Assembly (NCBI RefSeq): GCF_900411395.1
Contig: NZ_OXCQ01000001.1
Coordinates: 62,001-126,000 of the forward strand
Direction of reading: 5' to 3'
From: Streptococcus sp. 596553
GTDB lineage: Bacteria > Bacillota > Bacilli > Lactobacillales > Streptococcaceae
DNA: 64,000 nucleotides
Of this stretch, positions 8,206 through 17,799 are shown piece after piece; position 1 is the first letter of the stretch, and every line of letters begins with the position of its first letter. The position numbers were made by a program, and so were the translations under genes. Under the pieces are notes generated by a model, which was not told the origin of the DNA, searched no databases, and worked only from the letters and a program-made list of their open reading frames with translations.

Positions 8206-10203
8206 ATGTATAACATACTAAAACGAAGCCTTGCAACTTTTTCCTTTGTTTTAATTGCTTTTGTTAGCCTTTTCTTTATTAGCCAATATAAAAGTGAAAT
8301 GTTGGGTGGATACAGTAAGATGATTTCTGTAGAGAAATCTACTACTACCATTAAGAAGGATTTAGAAGAGATTGCAAAAGATAAACAGAGTGTTTTAGCT
8401 CGTAGGATTGTTTCTGTAAAGGATAATGTTAGGGGAAAGACAGAAAATACCTATATACCAATTGGAGGTGAACTACCTGTAGATTTACCATTACAACAAG
8501 ATCAAAACCTAATCCAAAATGCATCTGATGATACCTTATATTTGATTGTAAGAGGAAACTTAAGTGCACAGGAACTAGCACAAACTTTAAACCAAAAAGG
8601 ACATCAAGCAATTGTTGAACAATCAAGTTCTGGTTTGACTTTGTTAAAGGTATTTTTGACTTATCCTCAATCGATTACTTTTACATTAGTTTTGATAATT
8701 GCTTTTGGGACTCTGACACTAGCTGACTACATAGCCAAACTGCGTTCTGTAAGTATAGAACGATTGTCAGGTAGAGGGAAATATCAAATTGCTTTGAGAA
8801 ATATTAGCAAAGATAGTATTTTCTTAATATTGATAGCAAGTATAGTTTATTTAGCGACAGTTTTATTCTTATTCTCTACTAGAACTGTAAACATTTTGTC
8901 CTTAAGTCTAGTATTTTATCCTTTGCTTTCTTGGTTATTTCTTTTACTTTTTTTAAATTTCTTTTTATCAAATATTTTTTACCATATTTTACAAAAGCAA
9001 GCTCTTAATCTATCCATAAAAGGTAAGGCACATTTGCATCTTGTGTTCATTTTGGTTATTTTGACGCAGTTACTATCTCTTTTAATCGTGATGTATAGCG
9101 TTTATGGTGTTGTTAACTTAAATCAACAATTGTCAACATTACAAGTGGGACGAGATGAATGGAGTAAGCATTCTAATTATTTTGCTACTAATGAATTATA
9201 TACTGGAGAGTCAAATAAAGACAGAGAAGCAGAAGTAGCTTTTTATTCAGAACTTAGTCAAAAAACAAATCTCCTTTATATAGATACAAATTTAGATAGA
9301 ATTGCTTTTCAAAAGAATTCTTCAGCTAATTCTTATTATCCTACCCCAGATATGGTATCAAATGAAATTCGTGTGAATCGACGTTTTATTGAAACAAGTG
9401 GCATTCAGTTGAGTATGGAAGCTCAAGTATTCTTTGAACAAATGGGAGATTTTGATCGTCTCGTTTTAATACCTAAGAATCAAGAATCAAACTTTTCAGA
9501 ATTACATAAGGCTTGGTTGCGATATGAACAAAAAGGCTTTGCTCCAGACGATGCTCCTGTAAAAAAGAAAGATCCTAATGAGAAAATTGAGATAGCCACT
9601 TATCAAGGCGGTGAAAATCTATTTGTTTACCCAATCTTTACTTCGGCTAATTACTTAGTGAATCAAAATGCTTTTGTTCATGAACCAATTATTACTGTGT
9701 TTGGCTCTGCTTATGAAAATAGAACAATTCGCCAATTTTCTTTGGCACATTATATTTTTGATAAACCCGAGGTAGTGAAAGAATTGATTTCTAAATACAA
9801 GTTAACAGCTAGTATTGGTAGTTTTTCAAATGGCATGTATTCATTTGAAAATAGAATTCAAAAAGTAGAGACAGATAGATTTATATTATTTTTTGCGATG
9901 ATGATTAGTTTTGTGAGTTCCATTTTATTGATGGTGTTACTAAACACTCTTTACCTCTATCAAGGGCGCAAAACTTATTTCATTGAGAGATTAGCAGGTA
10001 AGTCACTTTTTGAAATTCATCATGTTTATTTTTCAATTTTATCTAGTAGCTATATTTTTTGTACTTTATTGTCGGTAATATTAGGCTTTAATTTGTTTGT
10101 GATTTCTATTCCTTTGCTCTCATTGCTATTATTTACAGGAATTTTTCTTCTTCAACTGAGACAAGATAAAAAGGCTAATATTTTATATCTAAAAGGAGGT
10201 TAG
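8206..10203 (+). CDS. bacteriocin-associated integral membrane protein (ABC permease type)
   Basis: A 665-residue membrane protein. It has an N-terminal helix (about 8-28), an extracytoplasmic segment to about residue 145, a block of helices between about 150 and 310, a large soluble loop (about 310-560), then a C-terminal helix block. This is the layout of the DUF1430 / lactococcin-972 immunity-export permease family. The final KGGxx codons overlap the GGAGG ribosome site of the next gene (gap 1 bp), so it pairs with that ATPase. Base use is AT-rich compared with spxB, which suggests an accessory origin. The direction of transport (export of the peptide or immunity) cannot be decided. Confidence 0.8.
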   Translation: MYNILKRSLATFSFVLIAFVSLFFISQYKSEMLGGYSKMISVEKSTTTIKKDLEEIAKDKQSVLARRIVSVKDNVRGKTENTYIPIGGELPVDLPLQQDQNLIQNASDDTLYLIVRGNLSAQELAQTLNQKGHQAIVEQSSSGLTLLKVFLTYPQSITFTLVLIIAFGTLTLADYIAKLRSVSIERLSGRGKYQIALRNISKDSIFLILIASIVYLATVLFLFSTRTVNILSLSLVFYPLLSWLFLLLFLNFFLSNIFYHILQKQALNLSIKGKAHLHLVFILVILTQLLSLLIVMYSVYGVVNLNQQLSTLQVGRDEWSKHSNYFATNELYTGESNKDREAEVAFYSELSQKTNLLYIDTNLDRIAFQKNSSANSYYPTPDMVSNEIRVNRRFIETSGIQLSMEAQVFFEQMGDFDRLVLIPKNQESNFSELHKAWLRYEQKGFAPDDAPVKKKDPNEKIEIATYQGGENLFVYPIFTSANYLVNQNAFVHEPIITVFGSAYENRTIRQFSLAHYIFDKPEVVKELISKYKLTASIGSFSNGMYSFENRIQKVETDRFILFFAMMISFVSSILLMVLLNTLYLYQGRKTYFIERLAGKSLFEIHHVYFSILSSSYIFCTLLSVILGFNLFVISIPLLSLLLFTGIFLLQLRQDKKANILYLKGG

Positions 10204-10204
10204 T

Positions 10205-10840
10205 ATGATTGAATTGAAAGATATTTGTAAACAATTTGATGATTATGTTATTTTTAAAGACTTTAATTATCAATTTCATGAAGGTCAGACCTATGCTTTG
10301 ATAGGTGAGTCTGGAGCAGGCAAAACAACTCTTTTAAATATTATAGGTAAATTAGAAACTGTCCAAAGTGGCTCAGTAGAAGTTGATGGTAAGGACTTAA
10401 AACAAATTAAGGAAAAAATCTATTTTAAGGATTATGTAAGCTACTTATTTCAAAATTATGGTTTAATTGAGAATAAGAGTATTAAAGATAATTTAGAACT
10501 TGCATTTATTGGGAGAAAAGAAAGCAAAAAAGAACAAGAAGCTCTTATGAGAGAAGCTTTGAAACATGTTCATTTACAATTAGATTTAAAACGTAAGATT
10601 TTTACTCTTTCAGGTGGTGAAGCACAGCGTGTCGCAATTGCTAAAATAATGTTGAAAGATTCCCCAATAATCTTAGCAGATGAACCAACAGCCTCTCTTG
10701 ATAGTAGGAATAGTCGTGAAATTATTGACCTTATTCTTGGATTACGAAATGAAAAACGTACGATTATTATTGCAACTCATGATAGTAGTGTATATGAACG
10801 AATGGATCAGGTTGTAGAAATTAGAAAGGAAAAGATATGA
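10205..10840 (+). CDS. ABC transporter ATP-binding protein, lactococcin-972 group
   Basis: A 211-residue ATPase with Walker A GESGAGKTT, Q-loop FQNYGL, signature LSGGEAQRV, Walker B IILADEPTASLD and switch histidine ATHDSS. It is short, close to 210 residues, as in the bacteriocin-export subgroup. It resembles the ATPase at 53145 in length and motifs (ALIG-SG, TLLNIIG-LE, ILADEPT). It sits between the permease and a small membrane protein whose start it overlaps by four bases (ATGA). Confidence 0.88.
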   Translation: MIELKDICKQFDDYVIFKDFNYQFHEGQTYALIGESGAGKTTLLNIIGKLETVQSGSVEVDGKDLKQIKEKIYFKDYVSYLFQNYGLIENKSIKDNLELAFIGRKESKKEQEALMREALKHVHLQLDLKRKIFTLSGGEAQRVAIAKIMLKDSPIILADEPTASLDSRNSREIIDLILGLRNEKRTIIIATHDSSVYERMDQVVEIRKEKI

Positions 10841-11028
10841 AAACAAAATTTAGTTTAACAACAATTTTTTTCCAAGTAATGATTTTTGGTTCTTCTCTCT
10901 TTGTAATACTGACTCAGTTTGGCTTACTGCGTCAACCTACAAAGCTAATTATACAGATGATTTGCTTACTAAGTTTGTTATCTTTAGCTATTGCGATTTG
11001 GAATTATGTACGTGAAGAAAAAGACTGA
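10837..11028 (+). CDS. small two-helix membrane protein of the cassette
   Basis: A 63-residue protein with two hydrophobic stretches (about 7-27 and 33-53) and a charged tail (YVREEKD). The start codon overlaps the stop of the ATPase gene, so it belongs to the same operon. I do not recognise a family. From its place it could be an accessory immunity or assembly protein. Confidence 0.6.
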   Translation: MKTKFSLTTIFFQVMIFGSSLFVILTQFGLLRQPTKLIIQMICLLSLLSLAIAIWNYVREEKD

Positions 11029-11054
11029 ACAGATCGGAGAAATCCGGTCTGTTT
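11029..11054 (+). terminator. terminator of the first cassette
   Basis: ACAGATCGGA, GAAA loop, TCCGGTCTGT, then TTTCTT. It is a third relative of the GATCGGA hairpins at 7511 and 7966. Confidence 0.8.
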
Positions 11055-11106
11055 CTTATTACAAGACTGTGATAGTTTACATTTTTATAACAAAACTCTT
11101 AAAGTC

Positions 11107-11135
11107 TTGCTTGTTTTTGTATTAAATTATAAAAT
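11107..11135 (+). promoter_or_regulatory. promoter of the SemiSWEET gene
   Basis: TTGCTT (11107-11112), 17 bp, TAAAAT (11130-11135), about 30 bases upstream of the start codon. A plausible but not strong match. Confidence 0.45.
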
Positions 11136-11168
11136 AGAAAGTATAAAAGAATAAAAGAGGTTTTGAAA

Positions 11169-11429
11169 ATGTCTGAAAAACAAATGAAAGTGTTGGGCTG
11201 GGTAGCGACCTTTATGTCTGTTATGATGTATGTGTCATATTTCCCACAAATCATGAATAATCTTGCCGGTCAAAAAGGCAACTTCATTCAACCCCTAGTC
11301 GCAGCTATCAACTGTAGTCTCTGGGTTTACTATGGTCTTTTCAAGAAGGAAAGAGATATTCCACTTGCAGCTGCTAATGCACCAGGTATCGTTTTTGGTT
11401 TAGTAACGGCTATCACAGCTTTGATTTAA
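11169..11429 (+). CDS. SemiSWEET-type sugar transporter
   Basis: An 86-residue protein with three membrane helices, the half-size of SWEET and PQ-loop carriers, which works as a dimer. The first helix ends in SYFPQIMNN, the PQ motif used for gating, and the later NCSLWVYYGLFKKERD fits the conserved asparagine and tryptophan of the pocket. Such carriers move mono- or disaccharides down their gradient. The ATG at 11169 is preceded by AAAAGAGG; a TTG six bases earlier is too near it. It is a single-gene unit ended by a hairpin. Confidence 0.85.
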   Translation: MSEKQMKVLGWVATFMSVMMYVSYFPQIMNNLAGQKGNFIQPLVAAINCSLWVYYGLFKKERDIPLAAANAPGIVFGLVTAITALI

Positions 11430-11456
11430 AAAGGAGACTGCTTTCAGTCTTTTTAT
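11430..11456 (+). terminator. terminator of the SemiSWEET gene
   Basis: Stem AGACT / AGTCT, extended by A-T and G-T pairs, followed by TTTTTATTTT. Confidence 0.65.
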
Positions 11457-11648
11457 TTTATGAAAATAGATGCTTCATTAAAGTAATTTTTGAATGAGAG
11501 TTGAGGGAACAAGTCCAGTTACAGCTAGCTTTACGAGAGTCTTTTATGTTCGTCTCTATCAAAGAAAAAAGTATATCGTTACTATTTTTATAAAATCTTC
11601 TCTCTACTTTATAAGATGTTAAAAAGAGTTCAAATGGAACTTTTTTTT

Positions 11649-11657
11649 TGCTATAAT
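11649..11657 (+). promoter_or_regulatory. manA promoter, extended -10
   Basis: TGcTATAAT, 31 bases before the manA start. No convincing -35. The 190 bases between the previous terminator and this site show nothing else I can support. Confidence 0.7.
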
Positions 11658-11687
11658 GAAGGAAGAAAAATCAGACAGGAGATCAAG

Positions 11688-12632
11688 ATGTCAGAACCGT
11701 TATTTTTACAATCAGTTATGCAAGAAAAAATCTGGGGTGGAACCAAGCTACGTGATGAGTTTGGATACGACATCCCAAGTGAAAAAATCGGAGAATATTG
11801 GGCCATCTCAGCCCATCCAAATGGTGTCTCTAAAATTGCCAATGGTCGTTTCGAGGGAACAGATCTAGCTACTTTGTATGCAGAACACCGTGAATTGTTT
11901 GGCAATCGTCCAGAACCTGTATTTCCACTTTTGACCAAAATCCTCGATGCCAACGACTGGCTCAGCGTCCAAGTTCACCCAGACGATGCTTATGGACTAG
12001 AGCATGAAGGCGAACTCGGAAAAACAGAGTGTTGGTATATCATCGCTGCGGATGAAGGTTCAGAGATTATCTACGGTCACAATGCCAAGTCAAAAGAAGA
12101 ACTCCGCCAGCAAATCGAAGCTAAAAACTGGGATGGTCTATTAACAAAAGTCCCTGTTAAGGCTGGAGATTTCTTCTATGTGCCAAGTGGGACCATGCAT
12201 GCTATCGGTGCAGGTATCTTGATTCTTGAAACCCAACAATCTAGTGACACCACCTATCGCGTCTATGACTTTGACCGCAAGGACGACAAGGGCAACTTGC
12301 GTGAACTTCACCTTGAAAAATCCATTGATGTCTTGAACATTGGTGAGCCAGCAAATAGCCGTCCTGTGACTGTCAAAGCTGATGATTTGCGTTCCACTCT
12401 CCTTGTATCCAATGATTTCTTTGCAGTTTACAAGTGGGAAATTACTGGAGAAGTTGACTTCGAAAAGACAGCTGACTACAGCTTATTGAGTGTCTTAGCT
12501 GGTCAAGGTCAACTGACTGTTGACGGAAAAAACTATCCAATCCAAAAAGGCAGCCACTTTATCCTACCAAGTGATGTTGAAGTTTGGACCTTAGAAGGGC
12601 AAGGTCTGGAATTGATTGTTAGCCATCCATAA
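11688..12632 (+). CDS. manA: mannose-6-phosphate isomerase, class I
   Basis: ManA interconverts mannose 6-phosphate and fructose 6-phosphate and needs zinc. The 314-residue cupin protein starts EPLFLQSVMQEKIWGGTKLRD, the usual opening of the family. It has the zinc ligands in SVQVHPDDAYG and in the GTMHAIGAG motif, then a conserved arginine in TTYRVYDFDR. The ATG at 11688 follows ACAGGAGA, and upstream in-frame starts lie within the promoter. It stands alone and is ended by a hairpin shared with the symporter gene. Confidence 0.95.
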   Translation: MSEPLFLQSVMQEKIWGGTKLRDEFGYDIPSEKIGEYWAISAHPNGVSKIANGRFEGTDLATLYAEHRELFGNRPEPVFPLLTKILDANDWLSVQVHPDDAYGLEHEGELGKTECWYIIAADEGSEIIYGHNAKSKEELRQQIEAKNWDGLLTKVPVKAGDFFYVPSGTMHAIGAGILILETQQSSDTTYRVYDFDRKDDKGNLRELHLEKSIDVLNIGEPANSRPVTVKADDLRSTLLVSNDFFAVYKWEITGEVDFEKTADYSLLSVLAGQGQLTVDGKNYPIQKGSHFILPSDVEVWTLEGQGLELIVSHP

Positions 12633-12633
12633 A

Positions 12634-12671
12634 AAAGAAAGGGCCTGAGTTCACTACTCAAGTCCTTTTTG
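12634..12671. terminator. terminator between manA and the symporter gene
   Basis: AAAGGGCCTGAGT and ACTCAAGTCCTTT pair around a short loop. T runs on the plus strand (and A runs upstream) allow use from both sides. Confidence 0.8.
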
Positions 12672-12672
12672 A

Positions 12673-14013
12673 TTACATAAATTGGGCGATAAAAACCACG
12701 ATGATGATAATTGGAATGACGAAACGAAGAAGGAAGAGCCATACTTGGAACAGTCCCTGTTTCCATGCTCTTTCATCGAGATGGAGTTCCTCCATAGCAA
12801 GTGTCTTCTTAAAGATGTAGCCAGTAAAGAGTGAAAGGCAGAGAGCTCCAAATGGCATAAGGAGATTGGAAACCAAGAAGTCCATAGCGTCAAAGAAGGT
12901 CTTCCCAAAGATGTGAACATCCGCCATAACTCCATAGGATAGGGCCGAAGGAATTCCAAAGACAAAGGTCAAGATTCCCAAAATCACACTCCATTTGGTA
13001 CGCTTGCTGTTGTCCTGATTGGTGATATTACCCACATTGATTTCCAGCATAACGACAGAAGAAGTGACTGTCGCAAAGAGGAAGAGCAAGAGGAAGAGGA
13101 TGTAGAAAATGGTTCCAAAAGGCATCTTGTCAAAGAGTTGAGGCAGGACGATAAAGAGCAAGCTTGGTCCCCCTTCAGACTGGATATTGAAGGCTGACAT
13201 GGCTGGGAAAATGGCTAGACCTGCCATGATGGATACTGAGATATTCATGGCTACAATGGAAATCCCTGATTGGACAAGATTGGTTTTCTTGTCCAAGTAG
13301 GAAGCGTAGGTCAGCATGGCTGTAACCCCTAGTGAGAGGGCGAAGAACGATTGTCCCAGAGCATAGAGGAGACCAGCACTAGTCAGTTTTGAAAAGTCTG
13401 GTTTGAGGAAGTAAAGAACGCCTTCCATGGCATTTGGCAAACTGAGAGAGCGCCCGATGATGATAACAAAGATGATAAAGAGCAGGGGCATCATAATCTT
13501 GGATGCTCTTTCAATCCCTTTCTGAACACCACGTGATACAATAAAGATATTCAACAGGATAAAGGCTGCTTGAGCTCCTAGGGCAATGGCTGGATTTGAA
13601 ATGATTGAAGTAAATAACTGAGCATAATCACCCGTTCCACCAAGTTGGAACAATTTTCCAAACTCAATGCCTAGATAAACCAGAATCCATCCCCCAATAA
13701 CACTGTAAAACGATAAGAGGATAAAGAGGGCAAAGGCACCAATCCAACCGATGAAGTTGTACTTGCTATTCTTGCCGAGTTTTCCAAAGGTTTTGATTGC
13801 TGAGACACCAGCGCTTCGGCCGAGGGCAAATTCTGCAAGCAAAAGGGGGAAACCGATTAGAATAGTGGAGATGAGAAAGACCAGTAAAAAGCCTCCTCCG
13901 CCATTAGCAGCAGTCATATAGGGGAATTTCCAAACGGCACCAAGTCCGATGGCTGAACCAGCAGATGCTAGGATAAAGCCCAATTTAGAACCCCATTGCG
14001 ATTTTTCAGACAT
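12673..14013 (-). CDS. sodium-dependent amino acid symporter, NSS (SNF) family
   Basis: A 446-residue polytopic protein with about eleven membrane helices, as in bacterial neurotransmitter:sodium symporters such as LeuT and MhsT. Helix 1 has ASAGSAIGLGAVWKFPY, the unwound sodium and substrate site, followed by NGGGGFLLVFL. FALSLGVTAMLTYASY matches helix 6-7. The likely substrates are neutral or branched amino acids; the exact one cannot be read. The start was set at the ATG with TAGGAG upstream, which removes 21 residues of an upstream in-frame extension. Confidence 0.9.
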   Translation of the reverse strand: MSEKSQWGSKLGFILASAGSAIGLGAVWKFPYMTAANGGGGFLLVFLISTILIGFPLLLAEFALGRSAGVSAIKTFGKLGKNSKYNFIGWIGAFALFILLSFYSVIGGWILVYLGIEFGKLFQLGGTGDYAQLFTSIISNPAIALGAQAAFILLNIFIVSRGVQKGIERASKIMMPLLFIIFVIIIGRSLSLPNAMEGVLYFLKPDFSKLTSAGLLYALGQSFFALSLGVTAMLTYASYLDKKTNLVQSGISIVAMNISVSIMAGLAIFPAMSAFNIQSEGGPSLLFIVLPQLFDKMPFGTIFYILFLLLFLFATVTSSVVMLEINVGNITNQDNSKRTKWSVILGILTFVFGIPSALSYGVMADVHIFGKTFFDAMDFLVSNLLMPFGALCLSLFTGYIFKKTLAMEELHLDERAWKQGLFQVWLFLLRFVIPIIIIVVFIAQFM

Positions 14014-14196
14014 AGTTAAACTCCTAAAATTAGTGTTACAAAAGAAAAAGCTACTGCCCTTGGCAACTAGCCTCATAAGTACTCAAAATGAGCGTTTCTT
14101 TTGATTGATAGACTTGACTATCCTATCATGTTTTCTAAGGTCTGTCAAGAAAACCATTTTCATGTTATGATAAAGTAAAAAAATTCGCAAAAACGC

Positions 14197-14227
14197 TTGA
14201 CTCTGACCTAAGGGGAGGGGTTATACT
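14197..14227 (+). promoter_or_regulatory. MerR-type promoter with a 19-bp spacer
   Basis: TTGACT (14197-14202) and TATACT (14222-14227) are 19 bp apart, too long for normal use and typical of promoters that MerR proteins untwist. The spacer holds ACCTAAGGGGAGGGGT, an imperfect dyad with ACC/GGT ends. It points to autoregulation of the following gene. Confidence 0.75.
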
Positions 14228-14247
14228 ATCATTGTAAGGAGGAAATC

Positions 14248-14988
14248 ATGTACCATATAAAAGAAGCTGCGCAGCTTTCGGGAGTCTCTGTCAAGACCCT
14301 GCACCACTACGATAAGATAGGACTCTTAGTTCCTTTAAAGTCGGGAAACGGCTATCGAACCTACAGTCAGGAGGATTTGGAGCGACTTCAGGTCATTCTT
14401 TACTACAAATATCTAGGCTTTTCTTTAGAAAAAATAGCAGAGCTATTAAAGGAAGAAAGGACAGATTTATTGCCTCATTTGACTAGGCAGTTGGACTATT
14501 TGACTCAAGAAAGGGAACATCTGGATACCTTGATTTCAACCTTGCAGAAAACCATTCAAGAACAAAAAGGAGAAAGAGAAATGAGCATTGAGGAAAAATT
14601 CACTGGATTTAACTACCAAGACCATCAAAAATACCACCAAGAGGCGGTAGAGAAATATGGACAAGAAGTCATGGATCAAGCGCTGGAGCGCCAGAAAGGT
14701 CACGAAGACGAGGCTACTACTGCCTTCAACCAAGTTTTTCAAGCCTTGGCACAAAATCTTCAAGCTGGTCTACCGATAACAGCGTCTGAAAACCAAGAAG
14801 AAGCAGACAAACTCTTGCAAGCCATCCGTACTTATGGATTTGACTGCTCTATCGAGGTCTTTGGTTATATTGGAAAAGGCTACGTCTATAATCCAGAGTT
14901 TAAGGAAAACATTGATAAATTTGGTTCTGGAACAGCCCAGTATACATCAGATGTTATTGCCCACTATGTCCAAACTCAGACAAAATAA
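14248..14988 (+). CDS. MerR-family regulator with TipAS-type ligand domain
   Basis: A 246-residue activator. Residues 1-70 are the MerR winged helix (HIKEAAQLSGVSVKTLHHYDKIGLL, then RTYSQEDLERLQVILYYKYLGFS). A coiled-coil dimer helix follows (about 75-115), then a C-terminal TipAS-like antibiotic-binding domain. That class responds to thiopeptides and other multidrug ligands. It starts after AAGGAGG and is transcribed alone. With no efflux gene next door, self-induction or a distant target is likely. Confidence 0.88.
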   Translation: MYHIKEAAQLSGVSVKTLHHYDKIGLLVPLKSGNGYRTYSQEDLERLQVILYYKYLGFSLEKIAELLKEERTDLLPHLTRQLDYLTQEREHLDTLISTLQKTIQEQKGEREMSIEEKFTGFNYQDHQKYHQEAVEKYGQEVMDQALERQKGHEDEATTAFNQVFQALAQNLQAGLPITASENQEEADKLLQAIRTYGFDCSIEVFGYIGKGYVYNPEFKENIDKFGSGTAQYTSDVIAHYVQTQTK

Positions 14989-15017
14989 AATCGGAGGAGT
15001 ATTCTTCCGATTTTTAC
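14987..15017. terminator. terminator between the MerR gene and the DUF1697 gene
   Basis: AAAATCGGA and TTCCGATTTT form the stem with T runs on both strands, serving two convergent genes. Confidence 0.85.
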
Positions 15018-15029
15018 TAAATTCAAGTA

Positions 15030-15551
15030 CTACTTGCTTAATAATTTTTCTACCACATTTAGTTTTCGCATGGTCAAATCTACATTGAAAAGTTTTTCAA
15101 GATAGTTAGTATTGAGCTTTTTTTGTTTTGCAGTTCTAGGGAGATAGAGGTAGAGACAGTGATTACCGACACAAATTTCTTCTTCGCCGTAATCCATTTT
15201 TAATTTTTCTAAAGGGAGACTTTGAATAGGTTCTTGATAAAAAATCACGTGTACACGGTCATAAAGATAGTGTTCTCCAAACGGATTTTCTTGGACAATG
15301 TTTTTAAAAATATCCTTATTCTTAATGATTATTTTGAGATCGGCTCCAATCTTTTCCTTTATTAGAGTATGAACCTGTTCTCGTATTTCTTCGAGAGCTA
15401 AGTTACTTTCAAGAATAATATTTCCACTTTGAATATAAGTTCGAACTTGTTGAAAACCAGCTTCTGTCAAGATATCTACTAGATAAGACATTTTAGGGAT
15501 AGCATTTTTTCCATTAGGAGTAACTCCCCTTAACAAGATAATATGTTCCAA
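15030..15551 (-). CDS. DUF1697 family protein
   Basis: A 173-residue cytoplasmic protein with the DUF1697 opening: IILLRGVTPNGKNAIPKMSYLVDIL, then the conserved TYIQSGNII. The end shows the NHCLYLYLPRTAKQKKLN and later TMRKLNVVEKL segments common to the family. Its biochemical role is not known. The only sensible start is a TTG with AAAGGA six bases upstream. It stands alone, convergent with the MerR gene. Confidence 0.85.
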   Translation of the reverse strand: MEHIILLRGVTPNGKNAIPKMSYLVDILTEAGFQQVRTYIQSGNIILESNLALEEIREQVHTLIKEKIGADLKIIIKNKDIFKNIVQENPFGEHYLYDRVHVIFYQEPIQSLPLEKLKMDYGEEEICVGNHCLYLYLPRTAKQKKLNTNYLEKLFNVDLTMRKLNVVEKLLSK

Positions 15552-15599
15552 AGGACTTCCTTTCTTTTGGGGCGGATTGTTCCGTTTAGTAATGTATAT

Positions 15600-16820
<1,221 letters not shown>

Positions 16821-16829
16821 CTAATGATC

Positions 16830-17675
16830 TTAGTTGATTTCATATCCCATCAACAAACCGCCATCTTCTGCATAGAAACTGCAGAGACCAGATGTCGGGA
16901 GAATTTTAATATCCGCCTGTGGGAAGGTTTCGCGAATTCGCTCTGAGAGCTGTTGACAACATTTCTCGTTATTACGTTGGGCCATGACGATACGGCCACC
17001 AGTATATCCTGCTTTTACTAACTCTTCATAGGTTGCCTGAATCGCTTTCTTTGCTCCTCTTGCTTTTTGTAGCAATTCAAGGGTTCCAGTTTCACTAGCT
17101 TCTCCAACCATACGGATATTGAGAAGGCCAACGACCGTACCGATAAGCTTGCTCAAACGGCCGTTCTTCACCAAGTTATCGACTTTGGCTAGGACAAAAA
17201 GTAACTTGGTTTTTTCTTGATAGGCAGTGATAGCTTCAACAACTTCCTCAAAAGATAAGCCCTGGTCAACCAAGTCATTTAATTTTTCTACGAGCAAGTC
17301 AACTTCACCGCCAGCAGACAAACTATCAATCACATGAATCTTAGTATCAGGATGTTCTTCCAGATAAATATTTTTTGCTAGTTGAGCACTATTGTGGCTG
17401 CCAGAGAGAGTACCTGTGATGGTTACTAGGAAAATATTTTTGGCACCTTCAAATACTTGCAAATAATCATCTGGGCTTGGACAAGCTGATTTTGAAGCTT
17501 CTGCAGTTGCATACATGGTTTCCATCATTTGGTCAATATCAAGACTGGCATCATCAACAAAGACCTGATCAGCTACTTGAATGGTTAAGGGGACACTTAC
17601 AAAGGTTGTATCAATAGCTGGTGTCTCCAGCTGACGATAATCACAACCAGAGTCAGCAATAATCTTCCAAGTCAT
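16830..17675 (-). CDS. DegV family (FakB-type) fatty acid-binding protein
   Basis: A 281-residue protein of the DegV fold. It begins with the DSGCD motif for the fatty-acid carboxylate, then SACPSPDDYLQVFE, ITGTLSGSHNSAQLA and a GG/LV region before the C-terminal domain. Proteins of this family present fatty acids to the FakA kinase so that exogenous acids enter phospholipid synthesis. Which FakB paralogue this is cannot be told here. It starts with a GGAGA site and faces a TetR gene across an operator-like palindrome. Confidence 0.88.
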   Translation of the reverse strand: MTWKIIADSGCDYRQLETPAIDTTFVSVPLTIQVADQVFVDDASLDIDQMMETMYATAEASKSACPSPDDYLQVFEGAKNIFLVTITGTLSGSHNSAQLAKNIYLEEHPDTKIHVIDSLSAGGEVDLLVEKLNDLVDQGLSFEEVVEAITAYQEKTKLLFVLAKVDNLVKNGRLSKLIGTVVGLLNIRMVGEASETGTLELLQKARGAKKAIQATYEELVKAGYTGGRIVMAQRNNEKCCQQLSERIRETFPQADIKILPTSGLCSFYAEDGGLLMGYEIN

Positions 17676-17688
17676 AGAAATTCTCCAT

Positions 17689-17737
17689 CTTTGTCAGTTA
17701 TACATTGACAAAGGTTCTGTCTTTTTTTACAATTATA
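17689..17737. promoter_or_regulatory. palindrome and promoter between the DegV and TetR genes
   Basis: CTTTGTCA (17689-17696) and TGACAAAG (17706-17713) form a perfect 8-bp inverted repeat with nine bases between, in the leader of the DegV gene. The minus-strand extended -10 TGaTATAAT is at 17732-17740. The palindrome could be the operator of the divergent TetR protein or a leader hairpin. Confidence 0.5.
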
Positions 17738-17799
17738 TCATGAAAACCCTTGAAACAAAAGCATCATCCGTCTGTTGTGACAAGTAGAAAGAAAATGTT

